64,000 bases of DNA from an uncultured Candidatus Melainabacteria bacterium (GCA_934692625.1 CAKUUC010000009.1:18921-82920); one strand, 5' to 3'; shown: positions 55,160 to 63,838, counted from the first letter of the stretch. Notes: generated from the sequence alone by a model not told the origin. Numbers and translations are program-made.

Positions 55160-55975
55160 ATGACTGGTAGAGTAATAGTAATTACGTCCGGAAAAGGCGG
55201 TGTCGGAAAAACTACAACTAACGCCAATATCGGTACTGCTCTTGCCAGAGCGGGTAACAAGGTTGTAATGATTGATACTGACCTTGGGCTAAGAAACTTG
55301 GACCTGCTTTTAGGCTTGGAAAACAGAATCGTTTACACAATTGTAGACGTTGTTGAAAAACGTTGCAAGTTGAAACAAGCACTTGTAAAAGATAAGAAAA
55401 ATCCTAATCTTTGCTTGTTAGCGGCAGCGCAAACTCGTGACAAAACTGCAATTACAGAAGAACAATTAAAAGAAATTTGTGAAAAATTGCAAGAAGATTT
55501 TGATTTTATTTTGGTAGATTGTCCTGCCGGAATTGAACAAGGGTTCCAAAATGCGATTGCCGGTGCTTCAGAAGCAATTGTTGTTACAACTCCTGAGATG
55601 TCAGCCGTTCGTGATGCAGATAGAATTATCGGACTTTTGGAAGCAAGAGAAGAAATCAAATCTTACAAATTGTTGCTTAACCGTGTAAGACCGAATTTGA
55701 TTAAATCAAACGATATGATGAGCGTTGATGATGTTGTTGAAATTTTGTCTGCTGACTTAATCGGTATAATTCCGGAAGATACCGGTATTATTACATCAAC
55801 AAACAAAGGTGAGCCTATTGTAAACGATGAAAAATCATTGGCAGGAAGAGCATATAGAAATGTTGCTCATCGTATTATGGGCGAAGATGTACCGTTTTTG
55901 AACTTGGAAGAAGAAACCAGTGTAATGACAAAGGTTAAAAAATTCTTCTCACATCTTATAGGTAAGGAGAAGTAG
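55160..55975 (+). CDS. minD: Septum site-determining ATPase MinD
   Basis: 271 residues with the deviant Walker A K12-GGVGKTT19 and a C-terminal amphipathic membrane-targeting helix (MTKVKKFFSHLIGKEK). Recruits MinC to the membrane and is released by MinE. Overlapping operon context. Confidence 0.97.
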   Translation: MTGRVIVITSGKGGVGKTTTNANIGTALARAGNKVVMIDTDLGLRNLDLLLGLENRIVYTIVDVVEKRCKLKQALVKDKKNPNLCLLAAAQTRDKTAITEEQLKEICEKLQEDFDFILVDCPAGIEQGFQNAIAGASEAIVVTTPEMSAVRDADRIIGLLEAREEIKSYKLLLNRVRPNLIKSNDMMSVDDVVEILSADLIGIIPEDTGIITSTNKGEPIVNDEKSLAGRAYRNVAHRIMGEDVPFLNLEEETSVMTKVKKFFSHLIGKEK

Positions 55976-55976
55976 A

Positions 55977-56483
55977 ATGAGCGAAAATATATTAAAAGAT
56001 CTTTGTAATAGGGTTTTGAGCCTGTTCAGACAAACGGAAACAAAAGAGGAAAATGCAAAATCTGTTGCTTGCAACAGATTGAGAGTAGTTTTGATGCAAG
56101 ATAGAACAAATCTTACTCCTGAATTGTTGCAACGTATGAGAAGAGAACTTGTAGAATTACTTTCAAAATACGTTGAAATGGATAAGGATGCGTTGGAATT
56201 GAATTTTGACCAAGAGGGCGACCAAATGGCACTAATGCTTTCAATTCCTGTTATCAGAGCGAAAGATGAAGAAGAAATTGAAAAAGCGCTAGCACAAGAA
56301 GATAGCGAAAAAGATGCCGATGATGATTCTGACGATGAAAACGACTCGGAAAATGAAGAGATTTCGGCTGAGTCAGAAGAAGGTTCTGAAGATGAAATTG
56401 AAATAACAGAAGATGATGAATCAGATTCAGATGTTGAAAAAACGGAAGAAAATTCTGAATCCAATGACGAAAAACAAGACTAG
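55977..56483 (+). CDS. minE: MinE with a long acidic tail
   Basis: 168 residues. The N-terminal anti-MinCD and topological specificity domains occupy about 1-95 (LFRQTETKEENAK, RLRVVLMQDRTNLTPELLQRMRRELVELLSKYV). Unusually, about 73 further residues are almost entirely Asp, Glu and Ser. Typical MinE ends near 90-100. The tail may alter membrane release or pole oscillation; inferred only. Starts one base after minD ends. Confidence 0.92.
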   Translation: MSENILKDLCNRVLSLFRQTETKEENAKSVACNRLRVVLMQDRTNLTPELLQRMRRELVELLSKYVEMDKDALELNFDQEGDQMALMLSIPVIRAKDEEEIEKALAQEDSEKDADDDSDDENDSENEEISAESEEGSEDEIEITEDDESDSDVEKTEENSESNDEKQD

Positions 56484-56504
56484 TTTGTAAGATGTTAGAT
56501 ATAT

Positions 56505-56543
56505 AAAAAGCAGGCATGAAATTTTCTCGTTCCTGCTTTTTTA
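56505..56543 (+). terminator. Terminator after minCDE
   Basis: AAAAAGCAGG/CCTGCTTTTT stem with T-rich tail. Confidence 0.75.
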
Positions 56544-56575
56544 TTGCGTTACAAAATATATTAAATTACTAACAG

Positions 56576-56640
56576 ATTCTGAATAACAAGAAAATTTATT
56601 TGTTCATTGCTTTCACAAAAATTTTCTAAGTTTTCAGAAT
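56576..56640. repeat. Hairpin intergenic repeat, module B, copy 4
   Basis: Ends ATTCTGAA and TTCAGAAT, internal arms AGAAAATTT/AAATTTTCT, then GACGAAA. A degraded second copy may follow near 56708. Confidence 0.7.
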
Positions 56641-56770
56641 GACGAAACCCTTGCTAGGCACACCAAATAGTCACTCTGAACAGCACGAACGATAGGGAGT
56701 GCTACGATTCAGAGTCTGTTATTTAATGCAATTTTACTAAGTTTTCTCTAATGACAATAGCTTAAAAAAA

Positions 56771-56798
56771 GTAGGTTGGCATTGCTATGCCAACAGCA
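56771..56798. repeat. Palindromic intergenic repeat, module A, copy 2
   Basis: GTTGGCAT-TGCT-ATGCCAAC: both arms differ from the 7261 copy at paired positions, preserving the stem. Confidence 0.7.
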
Positions 56799-56867
56799 TT
56801 ATTTTTATAACTTGCAAAACGAATCAAAAAATCCCTTTTTTTCAACAACCCAAAATGAATCGATGTT

Positions 56868-57065
56868 TTAGGCATTTTTCAAGAGTAAAGTAATTAGTTC
56901 GGCATTTTTGCTAGGTGCTGATTTTTTTGTTGGAACTACTGTAAACTTTAGGGCGCCTTTTTTAGCCATCAATTCATCGGCTTGAGCACAAAATAAACTG
57001 ATTGAATCGTTAATGCGGGCAATGTCGCCATTTTCTACGTAATTTTTAATTTTTGTTATATTCAT
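56868..57065 (-). CDS. Orphan 65-residue protein
   Basis: Start chosen at the ATG at 57065 (MNITKIKNYVENGDIARIND) with GGTGG upstream; a GTG start 12 bases earlier is possible. Helical N-terminus then a Lys/Ser/Pro-rich C-terminus. No family recognised. Confidence 0.5.
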   Translation of the reverse strand: MNITKIKNYVENGDIARINDSISLFCAQADELMAKKGALKFTVVPTKKSAPSKNAELITLLLKNA

Positions 57066-57139
57066 ATCTACCACCACAGATAGAAAGTTTACTAAAAATA
57101 AAAATTGCCTAAATTCCTTTGATTGTTAAGTTTTATGAA

Positions 57140-57310
57140 TTATTCAATTTCTTCCGGTAAAAATAACGGGTTTTTCCCTAAAATTTCTCGGGTGTGTTCA
57201 TAGCAACAAGTCTTGTTTGCGGTTAACCTTTGGTATTCTCGCACAATATTAAGTACATCATCAATACTCAAACGAATCATTCTTCTTTTGTTTTCAATAA
57301 TTTTAGCCAT
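57140..57310 (-). CDS. Orphan 56-residue basic protein
   Basis: ATG at 57310 with AAAGGA upstream; MAKIIENKRRMIRLSIDDVLNIVREYQRL then KTCCYEHTREILGKNPLFLPEEIE. Contains two adjacent cysteines. No family recognised; short but well spaced start. Confidence 0.55.
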   Translation of the reverse strand: MAKIIENKRRMIRLSIDDVLNIVREYQRLTANKTCCYEHTREILGKNPLFLPEEIE

Positions 57311-57380
57311 AAATAAAAATCCTTTCCAAAATAATCTTCGGAAAGAATTTTTATCGACTTTAATTTATCATTTGTTTGGT

Positions 57381-58535
57381 TTATTTATGTCTTGGAATAT
57401 TTGAAAAATGTGGTTGTCTTGCAACTCTTGTGCTATCTGCATTTTCTGTATGTGACGTTGTTGGTGCCGCTTGTTTTTTAGGTTTTATTATATTACCTTG
57501 TGCATTTCTTAAGTTACCCTGTTTGTCATAGTAAGTACCGTCTTTATTTGCTTGTTTAATATCCTTTCTGATTATCCATTTACCATTTTTTAGTTCATAG
57601 TGAGTTTTTGTCTTTTCATCGTAGTATATGTTTTTATTCCAAGTCGGACGAAGTGTTGATTGTGATGTGCCAGTTTTATTTGTAGATGTTGTACCTTTGT
57701 TTCCTGATGTACCTTTTGTACCTTTTGTGCCGCCGGCAGAACCTGTGCCTCGTGTTCTTCCGGTTGAGCCGGTACCTTTTGTGCTAGAACCACCATTAGT
57801 TGTTCCGGCTTTTGTTTCATCGTTATTGTCAGTGTCGTTTACTGTACCGTCTTTTTTGTCGGTCTTGCTATCAGCAGGTACCATTTTGCCTTTTTGGGTG
57901 TTGTCAGTTGTCGTTTTATTTTTGTCCGAGTCATTTACTCCGTCTTTTTTATCTTTTTCGTCGTCGTCTTCGCCAGGTTTTACATTACCCTTGCCATCGG
58001 TAGTTGGGGTTGTTGTATCCTTAGTTTTTCCTGTGGTGTCGCCGGTAGTGTCAGTAGTTCCTGGGGCATTGTCATTTTTCTTGCCCAATATATCTTGCAT
58101 TTCATCATAGGAACCACGTCCGACATTATTTCCGTTTTTATCAGTTGCAGAGAACGTTCCATCTCCGTTATCAACAATGTCATAACCTTTCTTTTGATAT
58201 AAAGTTTTTAAGTTTGTACATTGTTGGGTAGAGCTTAATGTTTGTGGCTGTTGAATATAGCCGCCACCACCGCTGTATCCGCCAGTTGGAGCATATTGAA
58301 CAACTGTTTGTTGCTTATTACGGTTAAACCAACCAACTACAAGTCCAGTTAGAAAGCCAACTCCTCCGCCAATAGCAGCCGCCCCCGCAGCATCATTTCC
58401 GCAGTGACAATGTGATGGTGGCATTCCGCCCATCATAAAGATATTTGTCATTCCACCTCTTGCCATTGGTGCTCTCATCATTGGTGGTGGAAGTAATCCG
58501 CCCATTTGAAATCTAGAACCGTAATTAAAATTCAT
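57381..58535 (-). CDS. Glycine-zipper protein with low-complexity Asp/Thr/Lys domain
   Basis: Start at 58535 with AGAGGA upstream. A Gly/Pro/Met-rich N-terminus with SHCHCGND (about 35-45) precedes a glycine-zipper membrane segment (AAIGGGVGFLTGLVVGWF, about 51-68). Residues about 150-275 are dominated by Asp, Thr, Lys and Gly repeats. The C-terminal part contains repeats of YYDEKTKTHYELKNGKW and GTYYDKQGNLRNAQGN type. Probably surface-associated, by inference. A CTTTATA box lies upstream. Confidence 0.65.
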   Translation of the reverse strand: MNFNYGSRFQMGGLLPPPMMRAPMARGGMTNIFMMGGMPPSHCHCGNDAAGAAAIGGGVGFLTGLVVGWFNRNKQQTVVQYAPTGGYSGGGGYIQQPQTLSSTQQCTNLKTLYQKKGYDIVDNGDGTFSATDKNGNNVGRGSYDEMQDILGKKNDNAPGTTDTTGDTTGKTKDTTTPTTDGKGNVKPGEDDDEKDKKDGVNDSDKNKTTTDNTQKGKMVPADSKTDKKDGTVNDTDNNDETKAGTTNGGSSTKGTGSTGRTRGTGSAGGTKGTKGTSGNKGTTSTNKTGTSQSTLRPTWNKNIYYDEKTKTHYELKNGKWIIRKDIKQANKDGTYYDKQGNLRNAQGNIIKPKKQAAPTTSHTENADSTRVARQPHFSNIPRHK

Positions 58536-58555
58536 TGTTCTGTCCTCTTCTTGTG

Positions 58556-58579
58556 CTTTTATATATATAAAGTATATAA
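58556..58579 (-). promoter_or_regulatory. CTTTATA promoter-like box, copy near 58.6 kb
   Basis: Minus strand: TTATATACTTTATATATATA, about 20 bases before the ATG of the glycine-zipper gene. Confidence 0.45.
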
Positions 58580-58694
58580 ACATTAGATAATTGCATGCAT
58601 GAGGATGTTTTGTTACAAAAGTTAATATATGAGGACTGGTAACATTGTTTCATGTTGGGGATTTTACGTGTGTCTAGTGGCTTTTATTTATAAG

Positions 58695-58725
58695 TGGCGG
58701 CACGAGTTGAAAACTCGTGCCGCCA
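58695..58725. repeat. Perfect GC-rich hairpin
   Basis: TGGCGGCACGAGTT-GAA-AACTCGTGCCGCCA, a 14-bp perfect stem, very GC-rich against its surroundings. Looks like a member of the palindromic intergenic repeats, or a terminator. Confidence 0.7.
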
Positions 58726-58753
58726 TACAACAAAATTAATTATTAAATGCTGA

Positions 58754-59269
58754 TTATTGATCACTTTCGTGATGTTCGTTATCTTTCATTAGTTTTGCAA
58801 AATCAGACGGTTTAATACTTTGTACAAAATTTTTAAATTCTTCCGCTTCCTCTGCATCTTTAGCGCTATCTGTTGAAACTGAACCGTTTGAAAGAACATT
58901 TGCGGTAACATAAATAGGTGTATCAACTCTTATTGCTACTGCTATTGCATCTGATGGGCGAGAATCTATTTCAATGGTTTTGCCATCGTTATCAGTTAAG
59001 AAAATTGTGGCATAGTAAGTTTCTTTTTCTACGTCGTTGATTTCGACACGGTCAATTTTGTAACCTGTTTTTTCGATTATGCTGATTATTAAATCGTGTG
59101 TCATAGGACGCGCAACTGATAAATTTTCAATTTTTCTAATTATAGAACTTGCTTCGGCTGAACCAATCCAAATAGGTAGAGCACGGCGGTTTTCTTTGTC
59201 GTGAAGAACGACGATAGGAGAGCCTGTTCTTGTATCGAGTGCAATACCCATAACTTTCATTTCAATCAT
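58754..59269 (-). CDS. Bifunctional nuclease-family (BFN) protein
   Basis: 172 residues from the ATG at 59269 (AGAGG upstream). The BFN domain (about 1-125) has IALDTRTGSPIVVLHDKENRRALPIWIGSAEASSI and DSRPSDAIAVAIRVDTPIYV. Plant relatives have DNase and RNase activity; bacterial function is unproven. An acidic tail follows. Confidence 0.85.
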   Translation of the reverse strand: MIEMKVMGIALDTRTGSPIVVLHDKENRRALPIWIGSAEASSIIRKIENLSVARPMTHDLIISIIEKTGYKIDRVEINDVEKETYYATIFLTDNDGKTIEIDSRPSDAIAVAIRVDTPIYVTANVLSNGSVSTDSAKDAEEAEEFKNFVQSIKPSDFAKLMKDNEHHESDQ

Positions 59270-59415
59270 TGTGTAAACCTCTCTAATGTACTTAATGATA
59301 TTGTAGTTCGGTAAAAATAAACGGTCAATACGGGGCATGGTGGAGATTTTAATATTTGATATAAAAGAGAGTATGTATATAACTAAGAAAATTTTTGAAT
59401 ATATACAAAAAGGTA

Positions 59416-59444
59416 TTTACGAAAAAAAATATTTATGATATGAT
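59416..59444 (+). promoter_or_regulatory. Promoter of tRNA-Ser
   Basis: TTTACG (59416-59421), 17 bases, TATGAT (59439-59444) with an extended TG-A element; directs the tRNA gene. Confidence 0.6.
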
Positions 59445-59486
59445 ACGAATAAGCGCATGACAAAACTGCGCAAAATACTTGAAAAT

Positions 59487-59575
59487 GGAAAAGTGGCCGA
59501 GTGGCTTAAGGCGGCACCCTGCTAAGGTGTTGTGTGGAGTTATCTGCACCCAGGGTTCAAATCCCTGCTTTTCCG
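59487..59575 (+). tRNA. trnS: tRNA-Ser (GCT)
   Basis: 89-base tRNA with a long variable arm: acceptor arms GGAAAAG/CTTTTCC, discriminator G, and anticodon loop CTGCTAA giving GCT for AGC/AGU serine codons. The long variable arm is diagnostic of type II tRNA. No encoded CCA. Confidence 0.95.
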
Positions 59576-59591
59576 TTTTTTTAATTATTCG

Positions 59592-59616
59592 AAAACGCCC
59601 GGTTTCGGGCGTTTTT
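59592..59616 (+). terminator. Terminator after tRNA-Ser
   Basis: AAAACGCCCG/CGGGCGTTTT stem with loop GTTT and T run. Confidence 0.9.
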
Positions 59617-59663
59617 GTATGTACAAACATTTTTTTAACTTTCAGTTAATTCTATTTTGACAA

Positions 59664-60095
59664 TTAGGCAAAATAATCATAAATATTTTTTATAATCTTG
59701 TAACTAGGTTTAGGTTCAGCCAAAAAGTCAGGATCGTCTATTGCCTTATCAATTAACTTAACGAATGTAGACTTGTTCCATTTTGATCCATAGCTAAGGT
59801 AGCCACCATCATCCAAAAAAATTTTCTGTCCATTATCATGATTTTCCAGAGTAAGCAAATGTTTACCACAAACACGAGTTTGACCTATGTGTAAATCCAA
59901 AACAGTGTCTCCACCAACCTTTGACAATCGTTCCAATGCTGATTTTAGCGCTTGAGTACCTTCTACGTTATTACCATAATCAAAACCGTCATAACCAGTA
60001 TCTAAAGCCACTAAAGCTTCAACGTCTTGGTTAAATTTTATTCTTGCCCCGAAATTTGTGTTGGAATTGTTTTGTTGAACTCGGTTTACTTGCAT
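59664..60095 (-). CDS. Orphan F-x-G type protein, 143 residues
   Basis: Starts MQVNRVQQNNSNTNFGARIKF, the shared lead-in with F15-G-A17 in place of F-x-G. AGAAAGGAG precedes the ATG. A central beta-rich part includes HIGQTRVCGKHLLTLENHDNGQKIFLDDGGYLSYG. No signal peptide or known domain. It stands apart from the 18-25 kb cluster, showing that the tag is dispersed. Confidence 0.65.
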   Translation of the reverse strand: MQVNRVQQNNSNTNFGARIKFNQDVEALVALDTGYDGFDYGNNVEGTQALKSALERLSKVGGDTVLDLHIGQTRVCGKHLLTLENHDNGQKIFLDDGGYLSYGSKWNKSTFVKLIDKAIDDPDFLAEPKPSYKIIKNIYDYFA

Positions 60096-60210
60096 TTATA
60101 TTCTCCTTTCTGTTGTATATTATTGTACAAAAAGTAAATAAAAAAATTTTTGCTAGTTAATTGCAGTAATTATTTCATGCGCTTAACAATTACAAATCTT
60201 TGAATATTTA

Positions 60211-60219
60211 TGGTATGAT
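60211..60219 (+). promoter_or_regulatory. Extended -10 promoter of the glycosyltransferase trio
   Basis: TGGTATGAT (extended TG element plus TATGAT), 58 bases before the chosen ATG. Confidence 0.4.
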
Positions 60220-60277
60220 TTCTTCAAGGTGGGTAGTTTGCTACCTTCGGGTTAAAACTTTGGAGAAAGTTGGCGTT

Positions 60278-61798
60278 ATGTTATTAAATAAGGGTTTTCA
60301 AGACGAGAACAATCAAAGGGTGGGGTCTGCCTTGCCAATTTGGGTGCAAAAATTTTTTGATTTTTTGTGTTGTAACAAGTCAAAAATTTTTATCATTGTT
60401 GTAATGATTCTTTTTATTACTCTTACCACAATTGGAGTTTTGCATCATGAACCATGGTTTGATGAAGCGCAAGCGTGGTTGATTGCTCAGGATTTAGGTT
60501 TTGGTGAACTTTTAAAATATATGAAATACGAAGGGCATCTGTTTATGTGGTTTTTAGCACTTATGCCGAGTGCAAAATTACATTTGACTTATCCTTTGCC
60601 AATGCTGTTTACTAACGTAATTTTTGCTTGGGGTGCGGTTTATATATTATTGAAGAAAAGCCCGTTTCATCCGATATTGAAAGTTTTGATAACTTTCTCA
60701 TTACCGATAGCCTATCAATATGCGGTTCTAGCAAGACCTTATGCGATGGGTGTAATGTTTTTGTTTGCACTTGCTGCATTATATAAGGATAAACTCGAAC
60801 GACCTATTTTATATTCAATATTAATTACCTTATGTGCAAATACGAGTTCAATGGCTCTATGTGGCGCATTTGCATTCGGTGTAATATTTTTGTTTGATTA
60901 CATAAAATCGAAAAAAGAATTTTGGAAAACAAAAGAATTTTATACGATTTTTTCTATTGCAACTTTTTGTGTCGCAATTTTAGGATATCAACTTTTGGGT
61001 GCAGATAAAAAATCTGCAGAATTGATGACATATTATTTATATGCAAAAGATACTTTTAATTTCTTTTTTAGTTCAGCATATAATGGTGTATTTTTTACGT
61101 TTGTGAACAATATTTATTATGCATACATATTTGTTGGAGCCTTGTTTATATTGGCACTTTTCGCTTTTTATAAAGATAAAAGAACATTATTCTTTTTCTA
61201 TTTTAATTATGTCTTATTGACATTTATATTTACAAAATTGTACAATGGCTACTCTTGGCATCATTATTTCTATTTTATTTATCTTGTAATTTCTTTATGG
61301 ATATTTGACAAATCAAAATCCAATTTATGGCATAAAATACTTATTGGTTTATTTTCTTTTTCATTAATAATATCTGTAATTTCTACATTTTATTCATATC
61401 AAGGAGATATTACTGACCGTTATACAGAAAGTAAGTCCGTAGCAGACTATATTGCAACGCATGATAAGTATAAAAATGCCAATCTTGTTTTTTGTGATGA
61501 GTTATCACATTCAATTGTGCCGTATTTGAAAGACAAAAATATAAAAACATATAATTGCGAAGCGAAAAATAATATTTCGTTTTTTAATAGAAAATCTGGA
61601 AATTCATTACAAGTTAGCAATACTAGATTAAATCCTACTTATTTTAATAAGTTTACTGATAAAGATACTTACGTTGTATTTTATAACGGCAGATATACAA
61701 AAATAAAAAATCAATACTTTGATATGGACTTCGAATACTGTTCAGAAATGGGTATAGATTATACGCAGTATTGCATAATGAAAATAAAAAGGAAGTAA
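60278..61798 (+). CDS. Multi-pass membrane glycosyltransferase-like protein
   Basis: 506 residues from the ATG at 60278 (GGAGA upstream). The first helix (about 35-55) is followed by HHEPWFDEAQAWLIAQDL, the acidic loop typical of GT39/ArnT-like transferases that use polyprenyl-linked sugars. About ten further membrane helices follow, then a C-terminal extracytoplasmic domain. Adjacent GtrA and FAD oxidoreductase genes suggest a surface polysaccharide or lipid glycosylation unit. Substrate unknown. Confidence 0.75.
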   Translation: MLLNKGFQDENNQRVGSALPIWVQKFFDFLCCNKSKIFIIVVMILFITLTTIGVLHHEPWFDEAQAWLIAQDLGFGELLKYMKYEGHLFMWFLALMPSAKLHLTYPLPMLFTNVIFAWGAVYILLKKSPFHPILKVLITFSLPIAYQYAVLARPYAMGVMFLFALAALYKDKLERPILYSILITLCANTSSMALCGAFAFGVIFLFDYIKSKKEFWKTKEFYTIFSIATFCVAILGYQLLGADKKSAELMTYYLYAKDTFNFFFSSAYNGVFFTFVNNIYYAYIFVGALFILALFAFYKDKRTLFFFYFNYVLLTFIFTKLYNGYSWHHYFYFIYLVISLWIFDKSKSNLWHKILIGLFSFSLIISVISTFYSYQGDITDRYTESKSVADYIATHDKYKNANLVFCDELSHSIVPYLKDKNIKTYNCEAKNNISFFNRKSGNSLQVSNTRLNPTYFNKFTDKDTYVVFYNGRYTKIKNQYFDMDFEYCSEMGIDYTQYCIMKIKRK

Positions 61799-61799
61799 T

Positions 61800-62201
61800 G
61801 TGAATAAAAAATTATTTTTAGAATTTTTTAGATATATTTTAGTAGGTGGATCGGCGTTTTTGATTGATATCGGCGTGATGTACCTATTTAAAGAATTTAT
61901 TTTTCAAGGAAAATATTTATATTTGGCGGTATTTATCGGCTATTGCGCAGGATTGATTTACAACTTTGTTTTGTCTTGTAAATATGTTTTTGAAAATGGA
62001 TTTGACAAAATTAAAGATAAAGAAATTTCGAGTTTTATAATTTTTACGATAATTGGAATTATTGGTTTATTTTTAACAGAAATTTTGATGAAAATTTTTG
62101 TTGGTTTTATTGGTATTTATTATGTATTTTCAAAAATATTGACAGGCGCAATTGTAATGTTTTGGAACTATATAGCAAGAAAAATTATTATTTTTAAATA
62201 G
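61800..62201 (+). CDS. GtrA-family membrane protein
   Basis: 133 residues, GTG start at 61800 with AAGGAAG. Four membrane helices with the GtrA pattern (FRYILVGGSAFLIDIGVMYLF; ILTGAIVMFWNYIARKIIIF). GtrA proteins help move bactoprenol-linked glucose or similar sugars. One base separates it from the upstream transferase. Confidence 0.88.
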   Translation: MNKKLFLEFFRYILVGGSAFLIDIGVMYLFKEFIFQGKYLYLAVFIGYCAGLIYNFVLSCKYVFENGFDKIKDKEISSFIIFTIIGIIGLFLTEILMKIFVGFIGIYYVFSKILTGAIVMFWNYIARKIIIFK

Positions 62202-62218
62202 AAGGGGTGTTGAAAATT

Positions 62219-63766
62219 ATGGCAAAAGACGTTTATATAATTGGGGCTGGACCGGCAGGACTTGCTGTAGCATATTATTTATTAAAAAATACTGATTATA
62301 AGCCAACAATAATTGAAGAAAGTTGTTATATCGGTGGGATTTCCAGAACTCACCACTATAACGGAAACTGTATGGATTTGGGCGGACATAGATTTTTCAC
62401 AAAAGATGAAGAAGTTTTAAAGTTTTGGGAAGAAATTTTTCCACTTCAAGAAATGCCTTCTAAAGATGATATTTTGCTAAATCGTACTGAAAAGTTTGCG
62501 ACTTCCGGTCATAACCCTGAAACCGAAGACGAGTTATTTTTGAAACGTAATAGATTATCAAGAATTTATTTTTTGAAAAAGTTTTTTGATTATCCGATTA
62601 GTTTTAAATTTGAAACTTTCAAGAATCTTGGATTTGCCAATTTGATGAAAGCGGGCTTTGGGTACCTTTTTTCTTGTGTTTACAAAAGAAAAGAATTGTC
62701 TTTGGAAGATTTTTATATCAATAGATTTGGCAGACCTTTGTATGAAATGTTTTTTGAAGATTATACCGAAAAATTATGGGGTGTTCACCCTTCTCAAATT
62801 GAACCGGATTGGGGCGCTCAACGTGTTAAAGGTTTGTCCTTGCTGGGTATCGTGAAAAATTGTTTGCTAAAACCTTTTAGAAAATCTGGGAAACAAGTTG
62901 AAACATCTTTGATTGAAGAATTTATGTATCCGAAAAAAGGTCCTGGACAATTTTATGAAGTTGTTGCCGAAAAAATAAAAGAAATGGGTGGAAAAATTTT
63001 ACTAAATGAAAAGGTTGTAAAATTTGATTTTGAAGGTGAAAATATTTCAAAAATTTATACAAAAAATAAACAAAATGAAGAGAAAATTTACGATTGTGAT
63101 GTGGTCTTTTCTTCAATGCCTGTAAAGGATTTGGTTTGTGCCTTTGATAATAATGTTGATGAAAATATAAGAAAAATTGCGCAAAATTTACCGTATAGAG
63201 ATTTTATGACATTGGGTTTATTGGTGAAAAAATTTGCGATTAAAAATAACTCAAAATATAGAACAGTTTCTGATATAATTCCTGATTGTTGGATTTATAT
63301 ACAAGAACGAAATGTAAAAATTGGCAGATTGCAAATTTTTAATAACTGGTCGCCATATTTGGTGCAAGATTTGGAAAATACTGTTTGGCTCGGACTTGAA
63401 TATTTTTGTTCTGAAGGCGATAATCTTTGGTCAATGAAGGACGAGGAGTTTAGTAAATTTGCAATCGAAGAACTTGCTAAAATCGGTATAATTTTAACAG
63501 AAGATGTGCTTGATTCAGTGGTTGTTAGGGTTAAAAAGGCTTATCCTGCATATTTTGGAAGTTATAAAGAATTTCCAAAAGTACAAGATTATTTGAATAA
63601 AATCAATAATTTATACTGTGTTGGTAGAAATGGCCAGCACAGATATAATAATATGGATCATTCGATATTGACCGGTTTTGAGGCTTGCCGAGTTTTCTTA
63701 AACGGTTCAGATAAGTCAAAAATTTGGAATGTTAATACCGAAAAAGAATATCACGAAAGTAAGTAA
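62219..63766 (+). CDS. FAD/NAD-dependent oxidoreductase of polysaccharide clusters
   Basis: 515 residues from the ATG at 62219 (AAGGGG upstream). FAD Rossmann motif GAGPAGLAVAYYL (residues 9-21) and MDLGGHRFFT, as in protoporphyrinogen-oxidase/UDP-galactopyranose-mutase-like proteins. Such genes often sit beside glycosyltransferases and may reduce or isomerise a sugar precursor. Specific reaction not assigned. Confidence 0.75.
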   Translation: MAKDVYIIGAGPAGLAVAYYLLKNTDYKPTIIEESCYIGGISRTHHYNGNCMDLGGHRFFTKDEEVLKFWEEIFPLQEMPSKDDILLNRTEKFATSGHNPETEDELFLKRNRLSRIYFLKKFFDYPISFKFETFKNLGFANLMKAGFGYLFSCVYKRKELSLEDFYINRFGRPLYEMFFEDYTEKLWGVHPSQIEPDWGAQRVKGLSLLGIVKNCLLKPFRKSGKQVETSLIEEFMYPKKGPGQFYEVVAEKIKEMGGKILLNEKVVKFDFEGENISKIYTKNKQNEEKIYDCDVVFSSMPVKDLVCAFDNNVDENIRKIAQNLPYRDFMTLGLLVKKFAIKNNSKYRTVSDIIPDCWIYIQERNVKIGRLQIFNNWSPYLVQDLENTVWLGLEYFCSEGDNLWSMKDEEFSKFAIEELAKIGIILTEDVLDSVVVRVKKAYPAYFGSYKEFPKVQDYLNKINNLYCVGRNGQHRYNNMDHSILTGFEACRVFLNGSDKSKIWNVNTEKEYHESK

Positions 63767-63799
63767 CATTTTCGTGACAATCCATTCAATCGTTTGAAA

Positions 63800-63829
63800 A
63801 GTAGGTCGGCGTTGCTACGCCGACCTACT
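63800..63829. repeat. Palindromic intergenic repeat, module A, copy 3
   Basis: AGTAGGTCGGCGT-TGCT-ACGCCGACCTACT, a 13-bp perfect stem. The A-to-G change in one arm of the CAT is matched by T-to-C in the other. Confidence 0.75.
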
Positions 63830-63838
63830 TGTTTTACG

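Noticed and set aside
55949..56517. Serine-rich and histidine-rich minus-strand frames opposite minE
   Set aside because: Antisense artefact of the Asp/Glu/Ser tail of MinE.
57628..58110. Valine/phenylalanine-rich open frame on the plus strand
   Set aside because: Antisense of the Asp/Thr/Lys low-complexity region of the glycine-zipper protein; no ribosome-binding site.
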